Positions 55,311 through 64,000 of a stretch of DNA of 64,000 bases are shown one piece after another. The stretch spans positions 49,074-113,073 of the forward strand of contig DATJAY010000025.1 of the NCBI GenBank assembly GCA_035515795.1. Direction: 5' to 3'. The stretch is from Candidatus Acidiferrales bacterium (GTDB taxonomy: Bacteria > Bacteroidota > Ignavibacteria > Kryptoniales > JAKASW01). The position numbers and the translations under genes are program-made. Position 1 is the first letter of the stretch, and the number at the start of each line of letters is the position of its first letter. The notes under the pieces are model-generated. The model searched no databases. It was not told the DNA's origin and saw only the letters and a list, made by a program, of their open reading frames with translations.

Positions 55311-55324
55311 TGTTAGCGCTAACA
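55311..55324. promoter_or_regulatory. LacI-family operator 2 (TGTTAGCGCTAACA)
   Basis: The same perfect 14-base palindrome as operator 1, in the untranslated leader of the TonB receptor mRNA. Centre-to-centre distance 114 bases, about eleven helical turns, which fits a repressor tetramer bridging two sites. The remaining leader to 55692 holds no convincing gene; the 83-codon frame at 55330 has no ribosome site. Confidence 0.85.
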
Positions 55325-55692
55325 TAATCGTGAAGTCAATAGGGAGATACGTTTTGAAAGATCGGTTACTTCATGCCTTTCTAAACGCCATCAATTTCTT
55401 TGGGATGCTCATGCGACGTCATTATGCCTCTCCAATTCTTTGGATTGTGCTGGTGTCGAAGACCCAGAGCGCAGATCGATCCTGCAAGCCTGATGCTGTT
55501 AAATATTTCCAGGACTTTGTTGCAAGCCGTTTCTGCCCTGAGAAATCTACTGGCGAATTCTGCGAGGAGTCATTTCAATGAAACTAGCTATATACGGCGA
55601 ATGCAGACACGGCTGCAAATTCTCCTTCGAGCCCCGGAAGTCTGCAAAGATAAGATGAATTCTCAATCATAAAGGTGGAGGTGAGAGGTAAA

Positions 55693-58600
55693 ATGTCAAT
55701 AAGAACATATACTGGTTTTCTTGCCATCTTGGCGATCATGCTTACCGCTCAATTATCGTGGAGTGCCCCCGGCAGGATCAAAGGCAAGGTAACTGATGCT
55801 ACCACCGGTGAGTCGCTTCCCGGTGTGACCGTCCAACTCGAAGGGACCTCCTTGGGTGCAGCCACGGGACTGGATGGGAGTTATGTCATTCCAAACGTTC
55901 CAGCAGGATCTTATACATTGAAGGCATCATATGTCGGTTCCAAGACGCTGGAAACCAACATACAGCTGAACGAAGACGAGCAACTCGAAGAGAACTTAAA
56001 GTTAGAATCGGTTGGCGTCACGACGAAAGAAGTTGTCGTGACCGCTCAGGCGAGCGGCCAGAATGCGGCCATCAATCAACAACTGACTTCGAACAATGTC
56101 GTGAACGTGGTTTCGGCTGCGCGCATACAGGAACTGCCCGATGCCAACGCGGCGGAATCTGTCGGAAGACTGCCGGGCATCTCATTAGTCAGGAATGGAG
56201 GTGAAGCTACACAGGTCGTTATCCGCGGACTTCAGCCGAAATACAACTCGATCACGATTGAAGGAGTACAAATACCGGCAAACGACGCGGGCAGCGTTTC
56301 TACTAATAGTACTAACACGGTCATTAGTTCCGATATCACTCCCGGTGGCCGTGCGGTTGATCTGGGTATGATTTCATCGACCAGTCTTGAAGGAATTGAG
56401 GTCTATAAAACAGTAACAGCCGATATGGATGCTTCAGCCATTGGCGGCGTCGTGAACTTCGATATCCGGCGTGCAAAATCGAATCCTAACGGCACAGCGT
56501 CATTTTCACTTCTCGCACAGGGAGCATACAACGATTTGATGACTTCCTACAGGGATTACAAATTTGTCGCAAGCATTGAAAAGAGATTCTTTAATGATAA
56601 TCTTGGTGTGTTCGTGCAGGGTATTGCACAAAGGCAGAACTTAACTTCAGATCAGCTCGGAGCATACTACTACAATAATAATTTAGATGTAGCAAAGGAT
56701 CCGGATACTGTCGCGATGGGGAGCACAACCCTTACCTTCATCCCTTCAATTCAGAAGCGATATGACGGAACGGTAACATTGGACTATAAAATACCCGATG
56801 GCGAACTGGCTCTTTTAAATATTGTCAGCCATGGCACGACGACTACAGAACAACATTCAGAGCAATACACGGTGCAAAATGCTCCCAGCAATAAGGACGT
56901 CATTACCTTGGGAACATCACTCCAGACGAACAATCTTAATGTCGTCACAGACATCTTAAGCTATAAGCAGACATTCGGAGCATTGGAAATTGAGGCAAAG
57001 ATATCCAACGCCTATTCCGATAATGCCACGCCGAACGCATGGTATATGGACTTTCAACAACAGTCAGCGGGAACAAGCAGCATTTCAAGCAACCTCACGC
57101 CCTCGGAGGTAGCTCATCAAGCGCAGAGTTTGATCGATCCGGGTAAAATGTACTGGACGGATAATAGTGCATGGCACGATTTCAGCAAACAGGATGATAA
57201 ACAAGCGGCACTGGATATTGAAAATAATTTTGGTCTTTCAGACCTCATTTCTTTAACCTTGAAAGGCGGCGTTGCGTACAAGTATACGACTCGTTATTAC
57301 GACTACGATTATGCTGCCGGTCTTTTGGATATTAGAGCGGCGGCTCAGAACGGGGCCCGGCAAAATGTTATCCAGCAGCTTCCCTGGTTAGGAGATCCAC
57401 CTTATAATCTTGATCCAACAGGAACTAATTTTTTTACTATCAACGGGTTTTATGATTCCGGAATGAATTTTGGGAAATTTTTCAATGGCGGATATTCTAT
57501 GTACTCGGCAATCAATGCAGATATTATCGATAAAATGATGAGTATCATGGAATCCTATAGAGCCGTGCAGGGGGGATCACCGGATCAGCCCGTATTCGAT
57601 TATGACTCGGTGTCGAGCAAGGCTAATGATTATTCGGGATATGAAGCCCGCAGTGCAGGTTACCTTATGGCTACTCTGGACGTAGGTCCATGGATAACTA
57701 TTATTCCCGGCGTTCGATATCAAGCATTGAGAACCTCCTATACCGCCGCACATTTTCTGAATTATGATGATGGGAAAATCAATAAAGGCTATCCATACAC
57801 GATGGTAACAGACAAGGAATATCATGGATATTGGCTGCCTGATATCAGTATAAAATATAGTCCATCGGACGTGATCAGTTTACGGGCATCATTTACAAAT
57901 ACATTATCGTATCCTGATTTCAACACCTTTGTTCCAAAAGAAGATATTGGTTTAGCAAATAAATTTGTCAACTGGAACAACACAGCAATAAAACCGGAAC
58001 GAGCACATAATTACGACTTTCAGGTTTCAGTACATGATAATACATTTGGATTATTTGCTGTCAGCCCATTCCTAAAAACAATTGACGATGAGATTTATAA
58101 TCCGGGAACCATCTACCTCGATACCATCAAGATAAAAGAACTTGGTTTCCCGAGTTACACCAACCTGTTTACTCTCAACACCTATATTAATAACCCATAT
58201 CAGATTAAAGTATGGGGGATTGAAACAGAATGGCAAACGCATTTCTGGTATTTGCCCAGCCCATTTGACGGTTTAGTGATGAACATCAACTATACACATC
58301 TTTACTCTCAAGGACAGTTTCCATACACAATAATTACTCATCCCACTCGTTTTAGTATTGCGTATGTTGACACATCCTTTTTCGATAGACTCTACCAACA
58401 ACCTAATGATGTTGTGAATCTTTCAGTCGGTTACGACTACAGGAAATTTTCAATTCTTGTTTCTCTGATTTATCAATCAAATGTATTCGACCAAAGCAAC
58501 TTCTGGTGGACTCTCCGTTCCGACAAAGCAAAATATCTGCGATGGGATCTTTCTGTCAAACAAGGATTACCCTTGAATGGAGTGGACATTTATCTTGATG

Positions 58601-58716
58601 TCAATAACATTAATAAGGAAGCGGACACCTATCTCGTACGGAAAAATGGATTTCCCACTTCAGAATATAATTATGGGCTAAATGCAGATGCCGGAATTCG
58701 ATGGGATTTCTATTAA
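55693..58716 (+). CDS. TonB-dependent receptor (TonB-Xanth-Caul type), galactan oligosaccharide uptake
   Basis: A 1007-residue outer-membrane receptor. Signal peptide 1-24 ending SWSA; carboxypeptidase-regulatory-like domain about 27-110 (GKVTDATTGESLPGVTVQL); plug from about 130 with IQELPDANAAESVGRLPGIS and QVVIRGLQPKYNSITIEGV, the pattern of the TonB-Xanth-Caul subfamily; a long barrel ending GIRWDFY. ATG 55693 follows GAGAGG by five bases; the frame opens 18 bases earlier at a GTG. No SusD-like gene is present, in line with that subfamily. The downstream galactanase and beta-galactosidase imply galactan fragments as substrate. Confidence 0.88.
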   Translation: MSIRTYTGFLAILAIMLTAQLSWSAPGRIKGKVTDATTGESLPGVTVQLEGTSLGAATGLDGSYVIPNVPAGSYTLKASYVGSKTLETNIQLNEDEQLEENLKLESVGVTTKEVVVTAQASGQNAAINQQLTSNNVVNVVSAARIQELPDANAAESVGRLPGISLVRNGGEATQVVIRGLQPKYNSITIEGVQIPANDAGSVSTNSTNTVISSDITPGGRAVDLGMISSTSLEGIEVYKTVTADMDASAIGGVVNFDIRRAKSNPNGTASFSLLAQGAYNDLMTSYRDYKFVASIEKRFFNDNLGVFVQGIAQRQNLTSDQLGAYYYNNNLDVAKDPDTVAMGSTTLTFIPSIQKRYDGTVTLDYKIPDGELALLNIVSHGTTTTEQHSEQYTVQNAPSNKDVITLGTSLQTNNLNVVTDILSYKQTFGALEIEAKISNAYSDNATPNAWYMDFQQQSAGTSSISSNLTPSEVAHQAQSLIDPGKMYWTDNSAWHDFSKQDDKQAALDIENNFGLSDLISLTLKGGVAYKYTTRYYDYDYAAGLLDIRAAAQNGARQNVIQQLPWLGDPPYNLDPTGTNFFTINGFYDSGMNFGKFFNGGYSMYSAINADIIDKMMSIMESYRAVQGGSPDQPVFDYDSVSSKANDYSGYEARSAGYLMATLDVGPWITIIPGVRYQALRTSYTAAHFLNYDDGKINKGYPYTMVTDKEYHGYWLPDISIKYSPSDVISLRASFTNTLSYPDFNTFVPKEDIGLANKFVNWNNTAIKPERAHNYDFQVSVHDNTFGLFAVSPFLKTIDDEIYNPGTIYLDTIKIKELGFPSYTNLFTLNTYINNPYQIKVWGIETEWQTHFWYLPSPFDGLVMNINYTHLYSQGQFPYTIITHPTRFSIAYVDTSFFDRLYQQPNDVVNLSVGYDYRKFSILVSLIYQSNVFDQSNFWWTLRSDKAKYLRWDLSVKQGLPLNGVDIYLDVNNINKEADTYLVRKNGFPTSEYNYGLNADAGIRWDFY

Positions 58717-58899
58717 AACTATTCAAACTGCATTAAACCAAAGAATGAGTTAATAGCAGGAAGGAGGACAAATCAAAACAGCTACTATTCAAATGGATAT
58801 TCCGGTGAGGCACTATGTGTTCATTGCAAATTGACCGGATATCTATTGCAGTTGGTCAGCAATTAACAACGAATAAACCTCAAAGAAAGGATATCTACT

Positions 58900-60627
58900 A
58901 TGAAAACGATACTCAAATTGTTCGTTCTCATTACGGTGGCGATGTTATTATTACCACGATCAACGATGTCTGCGACTGTCCCTGATACGGTCCGCGTTTG
59001 GGCGAATCCCTCCACGTGGCCTGCAGGCTCACTCAATGACGTTGTTAACAGTGATACCGTTGCCGGCGGGTACGTTAAACCGAATACCGTTTTTCTATTG
59101 CAACAAACAGGAACTCTTGATTCAGTCTATTACGTAACGGCTCCCATCTCTGCAAAAGGCAGCGTTACCATTATCGGAAAAATCAATCCAAAGAGCGGTC
59201 ATCCACCAGTAATTGCCCCGTATATCAACACTGATAATTCTTCCATCGGTGATTACTTTGAACCTCAGGGAAATGATACTCTTACATTAAAGGGATTGTA
59301 TTTTATAGGTACTCGTCCAGACGGCGCGTCGAATACCGGCCGCTTTGTTAATCCGACAGGGGATCATAACACATTCATTTTTGACCATTGCATTCTTGAA
59401 AATATTACCGGACCCCAACACACGCCAAACTTGTTCGATACCTGGGCGCATGCTCATTGCAGTTTCTATATAACCAACTGTGAGTTTCGGAATAATCAAG
59501 ATGACGCGGTAGGAAATCCCGGATTTGCATGGATCGAAGTCAGTGATTCTGCCGGCGTTCCCTGCGACACGGCGTATTTCCATAATAACACCTTCTTTTT
59601 TAACGGTGGTTTAGTACTCGGAGGAGGCGGATTTACGTGCTACAAGCTGGATTTCCAGCATAATACAATCTTTATGTCAACTCAACAAGGTGTTTTCGAG
59701 TTGTATCAACTAACAAATGCGGTAATTACAAATAACGTTTTCTACAGTGTAGGTTCAGCAAGTCAACCGACTTCGTGGGGGTGGAATCCAGGCAGTTGGT
59801 TTACCGGTGCGATTGTTTTAGATACTCTTTCGGCAACGCTCAAAGGACCTGCATTTAACCTCACAGAGGCCGACCGGCATATTACCATCACGAATAATGC
59901 TTATTACTGGCCTACTGAGATTCAAAATGCATGGACAACTCTTAGTCTTTCTACCCAGCAATTAATCGGAGCTCGTCCTGGCATGCTTACAGATAAAACA
60001 ACATGGCCCCATATCAACGTCTCAGACAACGACAGCACAGATCCGGGGTTTAATGCGACGCTCCTTTCTCAATCAATCACAAATATGCTCACCTTGGTTG
60101 ATACGGCGTATGGTGGTACTGCCAGCGGGACGGCAGGTGGTTATCGTCCATACGTTTATCCGCTGGCCCTCCCCACTGATACAATCAAATGGACAAATGT
60201 TGCGCCAAACTGGGCAGCGACACAGGGTTATCCAGTCCCAGAAAATCTGCGATATTCAAATACGACTTTTCAGACTGCAGGTACTGATGGAAAAGCTTTA
60301 GGCGATTTGAATTGGTTCCCAGAACAGTTGATTGGAGTCCACCAGACTTCAAATGTGATACCCTCGGAGTTCAATTTGAGTCAGAACTATCCGAATCCGT
60401 TCAACCCCTCCACAAACATCAAAGTCAGTCTGTCGCACGCTGGCGTGATGAGCCTTACTATTTACAACGTGCTCGGACAGGTGGTGCAAGTCGTTGACCA
60501 GGGTCGCAAGGTAGCAGGAGAATATACCTACAACGTGAACCTGGATAGGTTTGCGAGCGGTGTCTATTTCTATACGCTTCGGGAAGAGACGAACTCTATT
60601 ACTAAAAAGATGCTTCTCCTTAAGTAA
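58900..60627 (+). CDS. Secreted parallel beta-helix protein with T9SS sorting domain
   Basis: A 575-residue exported protein with a signal peptide (about 1-25). Residues about 90-370 have repeated turns such as FIFDHCILENITG, FYITNCEFRNNQD, YFHNNTFFFNG and AVITNNVFYSVG, the pattern of right-handed parallel beta-helices found in pectate-lyase-like proteins. The C-terminal 85 residues are a type 9 secretion sorting domain (LSQNYPNPFNPSTNI, MSLTIYNVLGQVV, GVYFYTL, KMLLLK). Catalytic residues are not identified. It sits between the receptor and the galactanase, so a role in binding or cutting side chains of pectic galactan is inferred. Confidence 0.82.
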   Translation: MKTILKLFVLITVAMLLLPRSTMSATVPDTVRVWANPSTWPAGSLNDVVNSDTVAGGYVKPNTVFLLQQTGTLDSVYYVTAPISAKGSVTIIGKINPKSGHPPVIAPYINTDNSSIGDYFEPQGNDTLTLKGLYFIGTRPDGASNTGRFVNPTGDHNTFIFDHCILENITGPQHTPNLFDTWAHAHCSFYITNCEFRNNQDDAVGNPGFAWIEVSDSAGVPCDTAYFHNNTFFFNGGLVLGGGGFTCYKLDFQHNTIFMSTQQGVFELYQLTNAVITNNVFYSVGSASQPTSWGWNPGSWFTGAIVLDTLSATLKGPAFNLTEADRHITITNNAYYWPTEIQNAWTTLSLSTQQLIGARPGMLTDKTTWPHINVSDNDSTDPGFNATLLSQSITNMLTLVDTAYGGTASGTAGGYRPYVYPLALPTDTIKWTNVAPNWAATQGYPVPENLRYSNTTFQTAGTDGKALGDLNWFPEQLIGVHQTSNVIPSEFNLSQNYPNPFNPSTNIKVSLSHAGVMSLTIYNVLGQVVQVVDQGRKVAGEYTYNVNLDRFASGVYFYTLREETNSITKKMLLLK

Positions 60628-60689
60628 CATGGATGGATCATGCCTGCAGTTTCTCCCCAATTACTCTCGCACTGCAGGCTCCTCCATGT
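60627..60689. repeat. Two-tier inverted repeat after the beta-helix gene
   Basis: ACATGGA/TCCATGT (60627-60633 with 60683-60689) encloses GCCTGCAGT/ACTGCAGGC (60642-60650 with 60671-60679), both perfect. It starts at the stop codon and has no T tract, so it is more likely an mRNA stability or processing element than an intrinsic terminator. Confidence 0.6.
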
Positions 60690-61037
60690 GTGATTAGGGA
60701 TTTCTTTAAAGATCAGACATTGCACTGAGGGTACTCTCCGGAATAATGCAATATGAGTTCGAGTCGGAGAGCCCCCTCCGTGCTGGATAAGGAAACGTTA
60801 ATGAAATTTCTCAGGTGTCACTGCAATGCACGGAGACTTGTGCGATCGTTACGCGCACCGTCTTTTCTGCTCTTTCCATCTCATTTCATTTCGACTGGAG
60901 CGGCAAATCTAGTGGCTCAGATCATTTTAGTTGTAAGCAAAAACTCGAATAGGGTCTAAAAGGGAGCAGAAAACGCTTCGATAGCCGTGGAGAGTTTAGA
61001 ACACTGAGGATTTCGTTGAGAAGGGATAGGTTGGACA
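60690..61037. other. Intergenic region before the galactanase gene
   Basis: No convincing gene; the 68-codon frame at 60753 lacks a ribosome site. A short CGGAG/CTCCG hairpin lies near 60764-60779. No copy of the TGTTAGCGCTAACA operator is present. The last 20 bases contain the AGAAGGGATAGG ribosome site of the next gene. Confidence 0.5.
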
Positions 61038-62396
61038 ATGGAAAGTTATTCGATGAATAAGCAATCAGCCGTGAGAAGAGTGACAGCATCGATCGAGGTT
61101 TTTTACACATCGGCGAAATCATTTAGTATGCTAGCCGTCTTCTGTTTATTGACGCTTCAGCCTTTGAGGGTCATGGCACAATTTGCAAACGGGGCGGATG
61201 TCGGCTGGTTGTCGCAAATGGAAGCTGATAGGTATGTATTTAAAGATGACTCAGGAATTCAAAAGAACTGCCTGGATATTCTGAAAGAAAAAGGAATCAA
61301 TGCGCTGAGGTTCAGAGTGTGGGTCAATCCGAGCGGCGCATACTGCAGCAAAAAGGACGTAGCATACATGGCGCACCGAGCGGACAGCATGGGTTTTAGT
61401 CTGCTGATAGATTTCCACTGCAGCGATACCTGGGCTGACCCGAGCCACCAGGCAAAGCCTGCGGCGTGGGCAAATGATCCTCTGCCGAAGCTGCTCACAG
61501 ATCTTTATAATCATGTTTACAGCGTATTGGATACACTTAAATCGCTTGGTGTGGTTCCTAAATGGGTGCAGATAGGGAATGAAACCAACAACGGCATGTT
61601 ATGGCCGACCGGGAAGGCTACAGATTCCATGGCGAATTTTGCCAAGATGATCGACACCGGCTATGCGGCAGCTAAAGCGGTTGACAGCTCGATTCAAGTA
61701 ATAGTTCATTTGTCGAACGGGCATGACGATGCCATGTACAGGCGGATGTTCGATGGTTTGAAGAGCAACGGCGCCAGATGGGATATAATCGGAATGTCGG
61801 TGTATCCATATTGGGCCCAATTGCCCTGGGCTACGGATGATAGTCTGGCGCTGATAACCATGAACGATGTCATCGTAAGGTACAACACGAAAGTAATGGT
61901 GGTTGAAGCCGGCTACCTCTACAATGATCCGATCAACGCAAACCACTACTTGTTGGACCTAATAGCAAAAACAAAATCAGCAGGCGGGCTGGGCGTATTC
62001 TATTGGGAGCCTGAATGTTATAATTGGCAGGGTTATCAACTCGGGGCATGGGACCCGGCCACGGAAAAGCCCACGGTTGCAATGAATGCCTTCTTAGGCA
62101 TAAATGCGACACTGGTGAATGAGACAGAGAGTATTTCCGGTTATAATCTCTATGTTTATCCTAATCCATTTAATCCGAGCACGACTATTGAATACGGACT
62201 TCCCACATCCTCAAATGTTTCAATTGTGATATACAATGTGCTTGGTGAGGAAGTGGCCCGGCTCCTCAATGCTCGCGAGAACGGCGGTCAGCATGGTGTA
62301 GTCTGGTCGACGAATAACGTTCCGAGCGGAGTGTACTTCTGCAGAATGATATCCGGGAATTTCATGGCCGTGAAGAAGATTGTTTTGATAAAATGA
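61038..62396 (+). CDS. GH53 endo-beta-1,4-galactanase with T9SS sorting domain
   Basis: A 452-residue enzyme cutting beta-1,4-galactan (pectic side chains) into oligosaccharides. A signal segment ends at about 48 (RVMAQ) after a long N-region, so a start at internal Met31 is possible. The GH53 barrel has GADVGWLSQME, LRFRVWVNPSG, LLIDFHCSDTWADP, the acid/base Glu182 in QIGNETNNGMLW and the nucleophile Glu290 in MVVEAGY. A C-terminal sorting domain (about 370-452: YPNPFNPSTTIEYGLP, GVYFCRM, KKIVLIK) marks type 9 secretion. It is followed 31 bases later by the GH2 gene. Confidence 0.93.
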   Translation: MESYSMNKQSAVRRVTASIEVFYTSAKSFSMLAVFCLLTLQPLRVMAQFANGADVGWLSQMEADRYVFKDDSGIQKNCLDILKEKGINALRFRVWVNPSGAYCSKKDVAYMAHRADSMGFSLLIDFHCSDTWADPSHQAKPAAWANDPLPKLLTDLYNHVYSVLDTLKSLGVVPKWVQIGNETNNGMLWPTGKATDSMANFAKMIDTGYAAAKAVDSSIQVIVHLSNGHDDAMYRRMFDGLKSNGARWDIIGMSVYPYWAQLPWATDDSLALITMNDVIVRYNTKVMVVEAGYLYNDPINANHYLLDLIAKTKSAGGLGVFYWEPECYNWQGYQLGAWDPATEKPTVAMNAFLGINATLVNETESISGYNLYVYPNPFNPSTTIEYGLPTSSNVSIVIYNVLGEEVARLLNARENGGQHGVVWSTNNVPSGVYFCRMISGNFMAVKKIVLIK

Positions 62397-62427
62397 AATC
62401 CTTTTTCAGTTGAAAGGGAGTATTGAA

Positions 62428-64000
62428 ATGGTTCGACAGATTTACGCGGGACTTGCCTTTCTATGCATCGGATTGCTCCCCGCGCTTGGTGGACAGGTAA
62501 GCGGATCTGGTGCAGTGAACTTGAATGCAACGACTCCGCGCGAAAAGCTGCTGCTCGATCCTGGCTGGAAATTCCATCTTGGAGATGCAGCGTCCCCTGA
62601 AAAAGATTTCGAATATGGAATCATGGAGACGTTTGCGAAGGCAGGGGTAGCAAGCGGACCCGCACGACCGGACTTCAACGACTCTACATGGCGCACCGTA
62701 GATCTTCCCCACGACTGGGCTGTTGAACTGCCTTTTGTCGACGTTGACGACAAAACTGTGAACGACCATGGTTACAAACCGCTCGGCAGAGATTTTCCCT
62801 CCACATCGGTTGGATGGTACAGGCGCACATTCACTATCCCTAAGGATGATGGTGGAAATAGGATCATCGTGAAGTTCGATGGCGTCTTCCGTGACAGCAA
62901 AGTCTGGTTCAACGGATTCTTCCTGGGGGAACATCTCAGCGGCTACACCGATTTCGATTTCGACGTGACAGACTACGCCAACTTCGGTGGCAGTAACGTG
63001 CTTGTTGTACGAGTCAACGCGACGCAGGCGGAGGGGTGGTTTTACGAGGGCGCCGGAATCTATCGGCATGTCTGGCTGCTCGAATTTGCTCCGCTCCATA
63101 TACCACTCTACGGTACCTACATCACGTCAACAGTAAAAAGCGATTTCGCATCTGCCAATGTTGACATTCGGACCGAAGTCTTCAATCAGGAGTACTTGCA
63201 GACTGACTGTCGGCTTGTTTCTGTTCTGCTCGATGAAAAGGGAAAAGAGGTCGGTAGAAACACATCGCAAATCTCTCAGTTGAATCAATATGAGAAAAAG
63301 AAATTTAACCAGAAAATAGAAGTGGCCGATCCACATCTCTGGTCGCTGCAGAATCCGTATCTTTATTGCGTCGTTCAACTTGTGGAATCAAAGGGAAAGG
63401 TCGTCGATCGAATCACCAGCAAGATCGGCATTCGATCTGTACGATTCGACAGAGACAATGGATTTTTCTTGAATGGCAAGCATGTTGAGATACAGGGCGT
63501 GTGCTGTCATCAGGACCACGCAGGGGTAGGTTCGGCCCTTCCCGATGGACTTCAATATTTCAGAATCACGAAATTGAAAGAAATGGGCTGCAATGCATAC
63601 AGGACCAGCCACAATCCTCCGACGCCGGAACTGCTCGATGTGTGCGATAGCGTCGGCATGCTGGTTCTTGATGAGAATCGATTGATGGGAGGTACGCCTG
63701 AGATTAGTAATGAATTTAGAAGACTCATCTTGCGTGACAGGAATCATCCATGTGTAATTGCCTGGTCTATTGGAAATGAGGAGTGGGCGATTGAGAATAG
63801 CGAAATTGGTGCAAAGATCGCTCGCACTCTTAAGGGCATCCAGCGTGAATATGACCCATCGAGGTTGTGCACCGCTGCAGCGGACAACGGCGATCAATAT
63901 GAAGGCATCAATAGCGTCGTCGATATTCGGGGCGAGAATTACATAGAACGGGTGAAGGACTTTGACAAATATCATCGGGCACATCCCGAACAACCGATGT
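62428..64000 (+). CDS. GH2 beta-galactosidase, cut by window end
   Basis: At least 524 residues, open to the end of the window, so the 3' part is missing. A signal peptide (about 1-24) is followed by the GH2 sugar-binding domain (DPGWKFHLGD, DLPHDWAVE, GWYRRTFTIP, GWFYEGAGIYR), the immunoglobulin-like domain and the start of the barrel (LNGKHVEIQGVCCHQDHAG, RTSHNPPTPELLDVCD). The acid/base Glu451 is in WSIGNEEW. AAAGGGAG precedes ATG 62428. It would release galactose from the galactanase products. No sorting domain can be judged because the end is missing. Confidence 0.93.
   Translation, partial: MVRQIYAGLAFLCIGLLPALGGQVSGSGAVNLNATTPREKLLLDPGWKFHLGDAASPEKDFEYGIMETFAKAGVASGPARPDFNDSTWRTVDLPHDWAVELPFVDVDDKTVNDHGYKPLGRDFPSTSVGWYRRTFTIPKDDGGNRIIVKFDGVFRDSKVWFNGFFLGEHLSGYTDFDFDVTDYANFGGSNVLVVRVNATQAEGWFYEGAGIYRHVWLLEFAPLHIPLYGTYITSTVKSDFASANVDIRTEVFNQEYLQTDCRLVSVLLDEKGKEVGRNTSQISQLNQYEKKKFNQKIEVADPHLWSLQNPYLYCVVQLVESKGKVVDRITSKIGIRSVRFDRDNGFFLNGKHVEIQGVCCHQDHAGVGSALPDGLQYFRITKLKEMGCNAYRTSHNPPTPELLDVCDSVGMLVLDENRLMGGTPEISNEFRRLILRDRNHPCVIAWSIGNEEWAIENSEIGAKIARTLKGIQREYDPSRLCTAAADNGDQYEGINSVVDIRGENYIERVKDFDKYHRAHPEQPM

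Noticed and set aside
55330..55581. 83-codon frame in the leader of the TonB receptor
   Set aside because: Starts just after the second operator, no ribosome site, composition not protein-like.
60753..60959. 68-codon frame before the galactanase
   Set aside because: No ribosome site and low-complexity, basic composition; probably untranslated leader.
1..64000. CRISPR arrays, insertion sequences, phage or integrase genes
   Set aside because: No regularly spaced repeats, transposase-like or integrase-like proteins, or att-type repeats flanking the tRNA were seen.

Overview
The window comes from a Gram-negative bacterium of the Bacteroidota/Ignavibacteriota side of the tree, most likely Ignavibacteria- or Kryptonia-like. 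Evidence seen directly: two secreted proteins end in a type-9-secretion sorting domain with the 'YPNPFNPST' signature typical of Ignavibacteria; there are five TonB-dependent or related large outer-membrane barrels, many signal-peptide/lipobox proteins, menaquinone synthesis (menA) and a ferredoxin-dependent pyruvate oxidoreductase. Two promoters read as ordinary TTGAC-N17-TATA boxes rather than the Bacteroides -33/-7 type. The lineage is an inference from motifs; no 16S rRNA is present. I see no insertion sequence, phage, integrase or CRISPR array.

Layout. 1-8.1 kb: tRNA-Met, a small membrane protein, a class D beta-lactamase, an SDR epimerase, a 952-aa outer-membrane barrel, a lipoprotein, a methyltransferase and an exported protein. 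8.1-11.9 kb: a nickel locus (barrel protein with a Cys cluster, divergent NikR with an operator overlapping its start region, a TonB receptor, a cupin). 12-15.4 kb: GlcD/GlcF-type oxidase and a rhomboid protease, translationally coupled. 15.6-21 kb: GH15 glucoamylase followed by gnd, zwf and pgl, linking glucan breakdown to the oxidative pentose phosphate branch. 21.3-28.8 kb: long plus-strand run purC, psd, pssA, purS, purQ, tatA, tatA, gatA, sucD, ndk, nudix. 29-36 kb: TonB-type receptor, then minus-strand hybrid histidine kinase, menA and a TatD/radical-SAM fusion. 36.5-41 kb: four-gene pyruvate:ferredoxin oxidoreductase. 41-42.8 kb: three cytochrome-like lipoproteins, two with CX4CH motifs.

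42.8-49.2 kb is the most interesting block, a fluoride-response island. A textbook fluoride (crcB-motif) riboswitch, whose 3' strand is shared with an intrinsic terminator that also buries the ribosome site, sits directly in front of a dynamin-like GTPase and a DUF6062 zinc-ribbon-like protein. A second, more divergent fluoride aptamer with its own terminator precedes crcB, a DUF190 protein and an MFS transporter; enolase, the classic fluoride-inhibited enzyme, follows. The GTPase and DUF6062 protein under a fluoride switch are the candidate undescribed parts.

49.5-54.7 kb: a chemoreceptor whose sugar-binding (RbsB-like) module appears circularly permuted and cytoplasmic, a family 39 glycosyltransferase, a two-CW protein and a secreted HMA protein. 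55.1-64 kb: a galactan-utilisation locus with a consensus promoter and two perfect 14-bp LacI-type palindromes (TGTTAGCGCTAACA), then a TonB receptor, a beta-helix protein and a GH53 galactanase (both with sorting domains), and a GH2 beta-galactosidase cut off by the window end.
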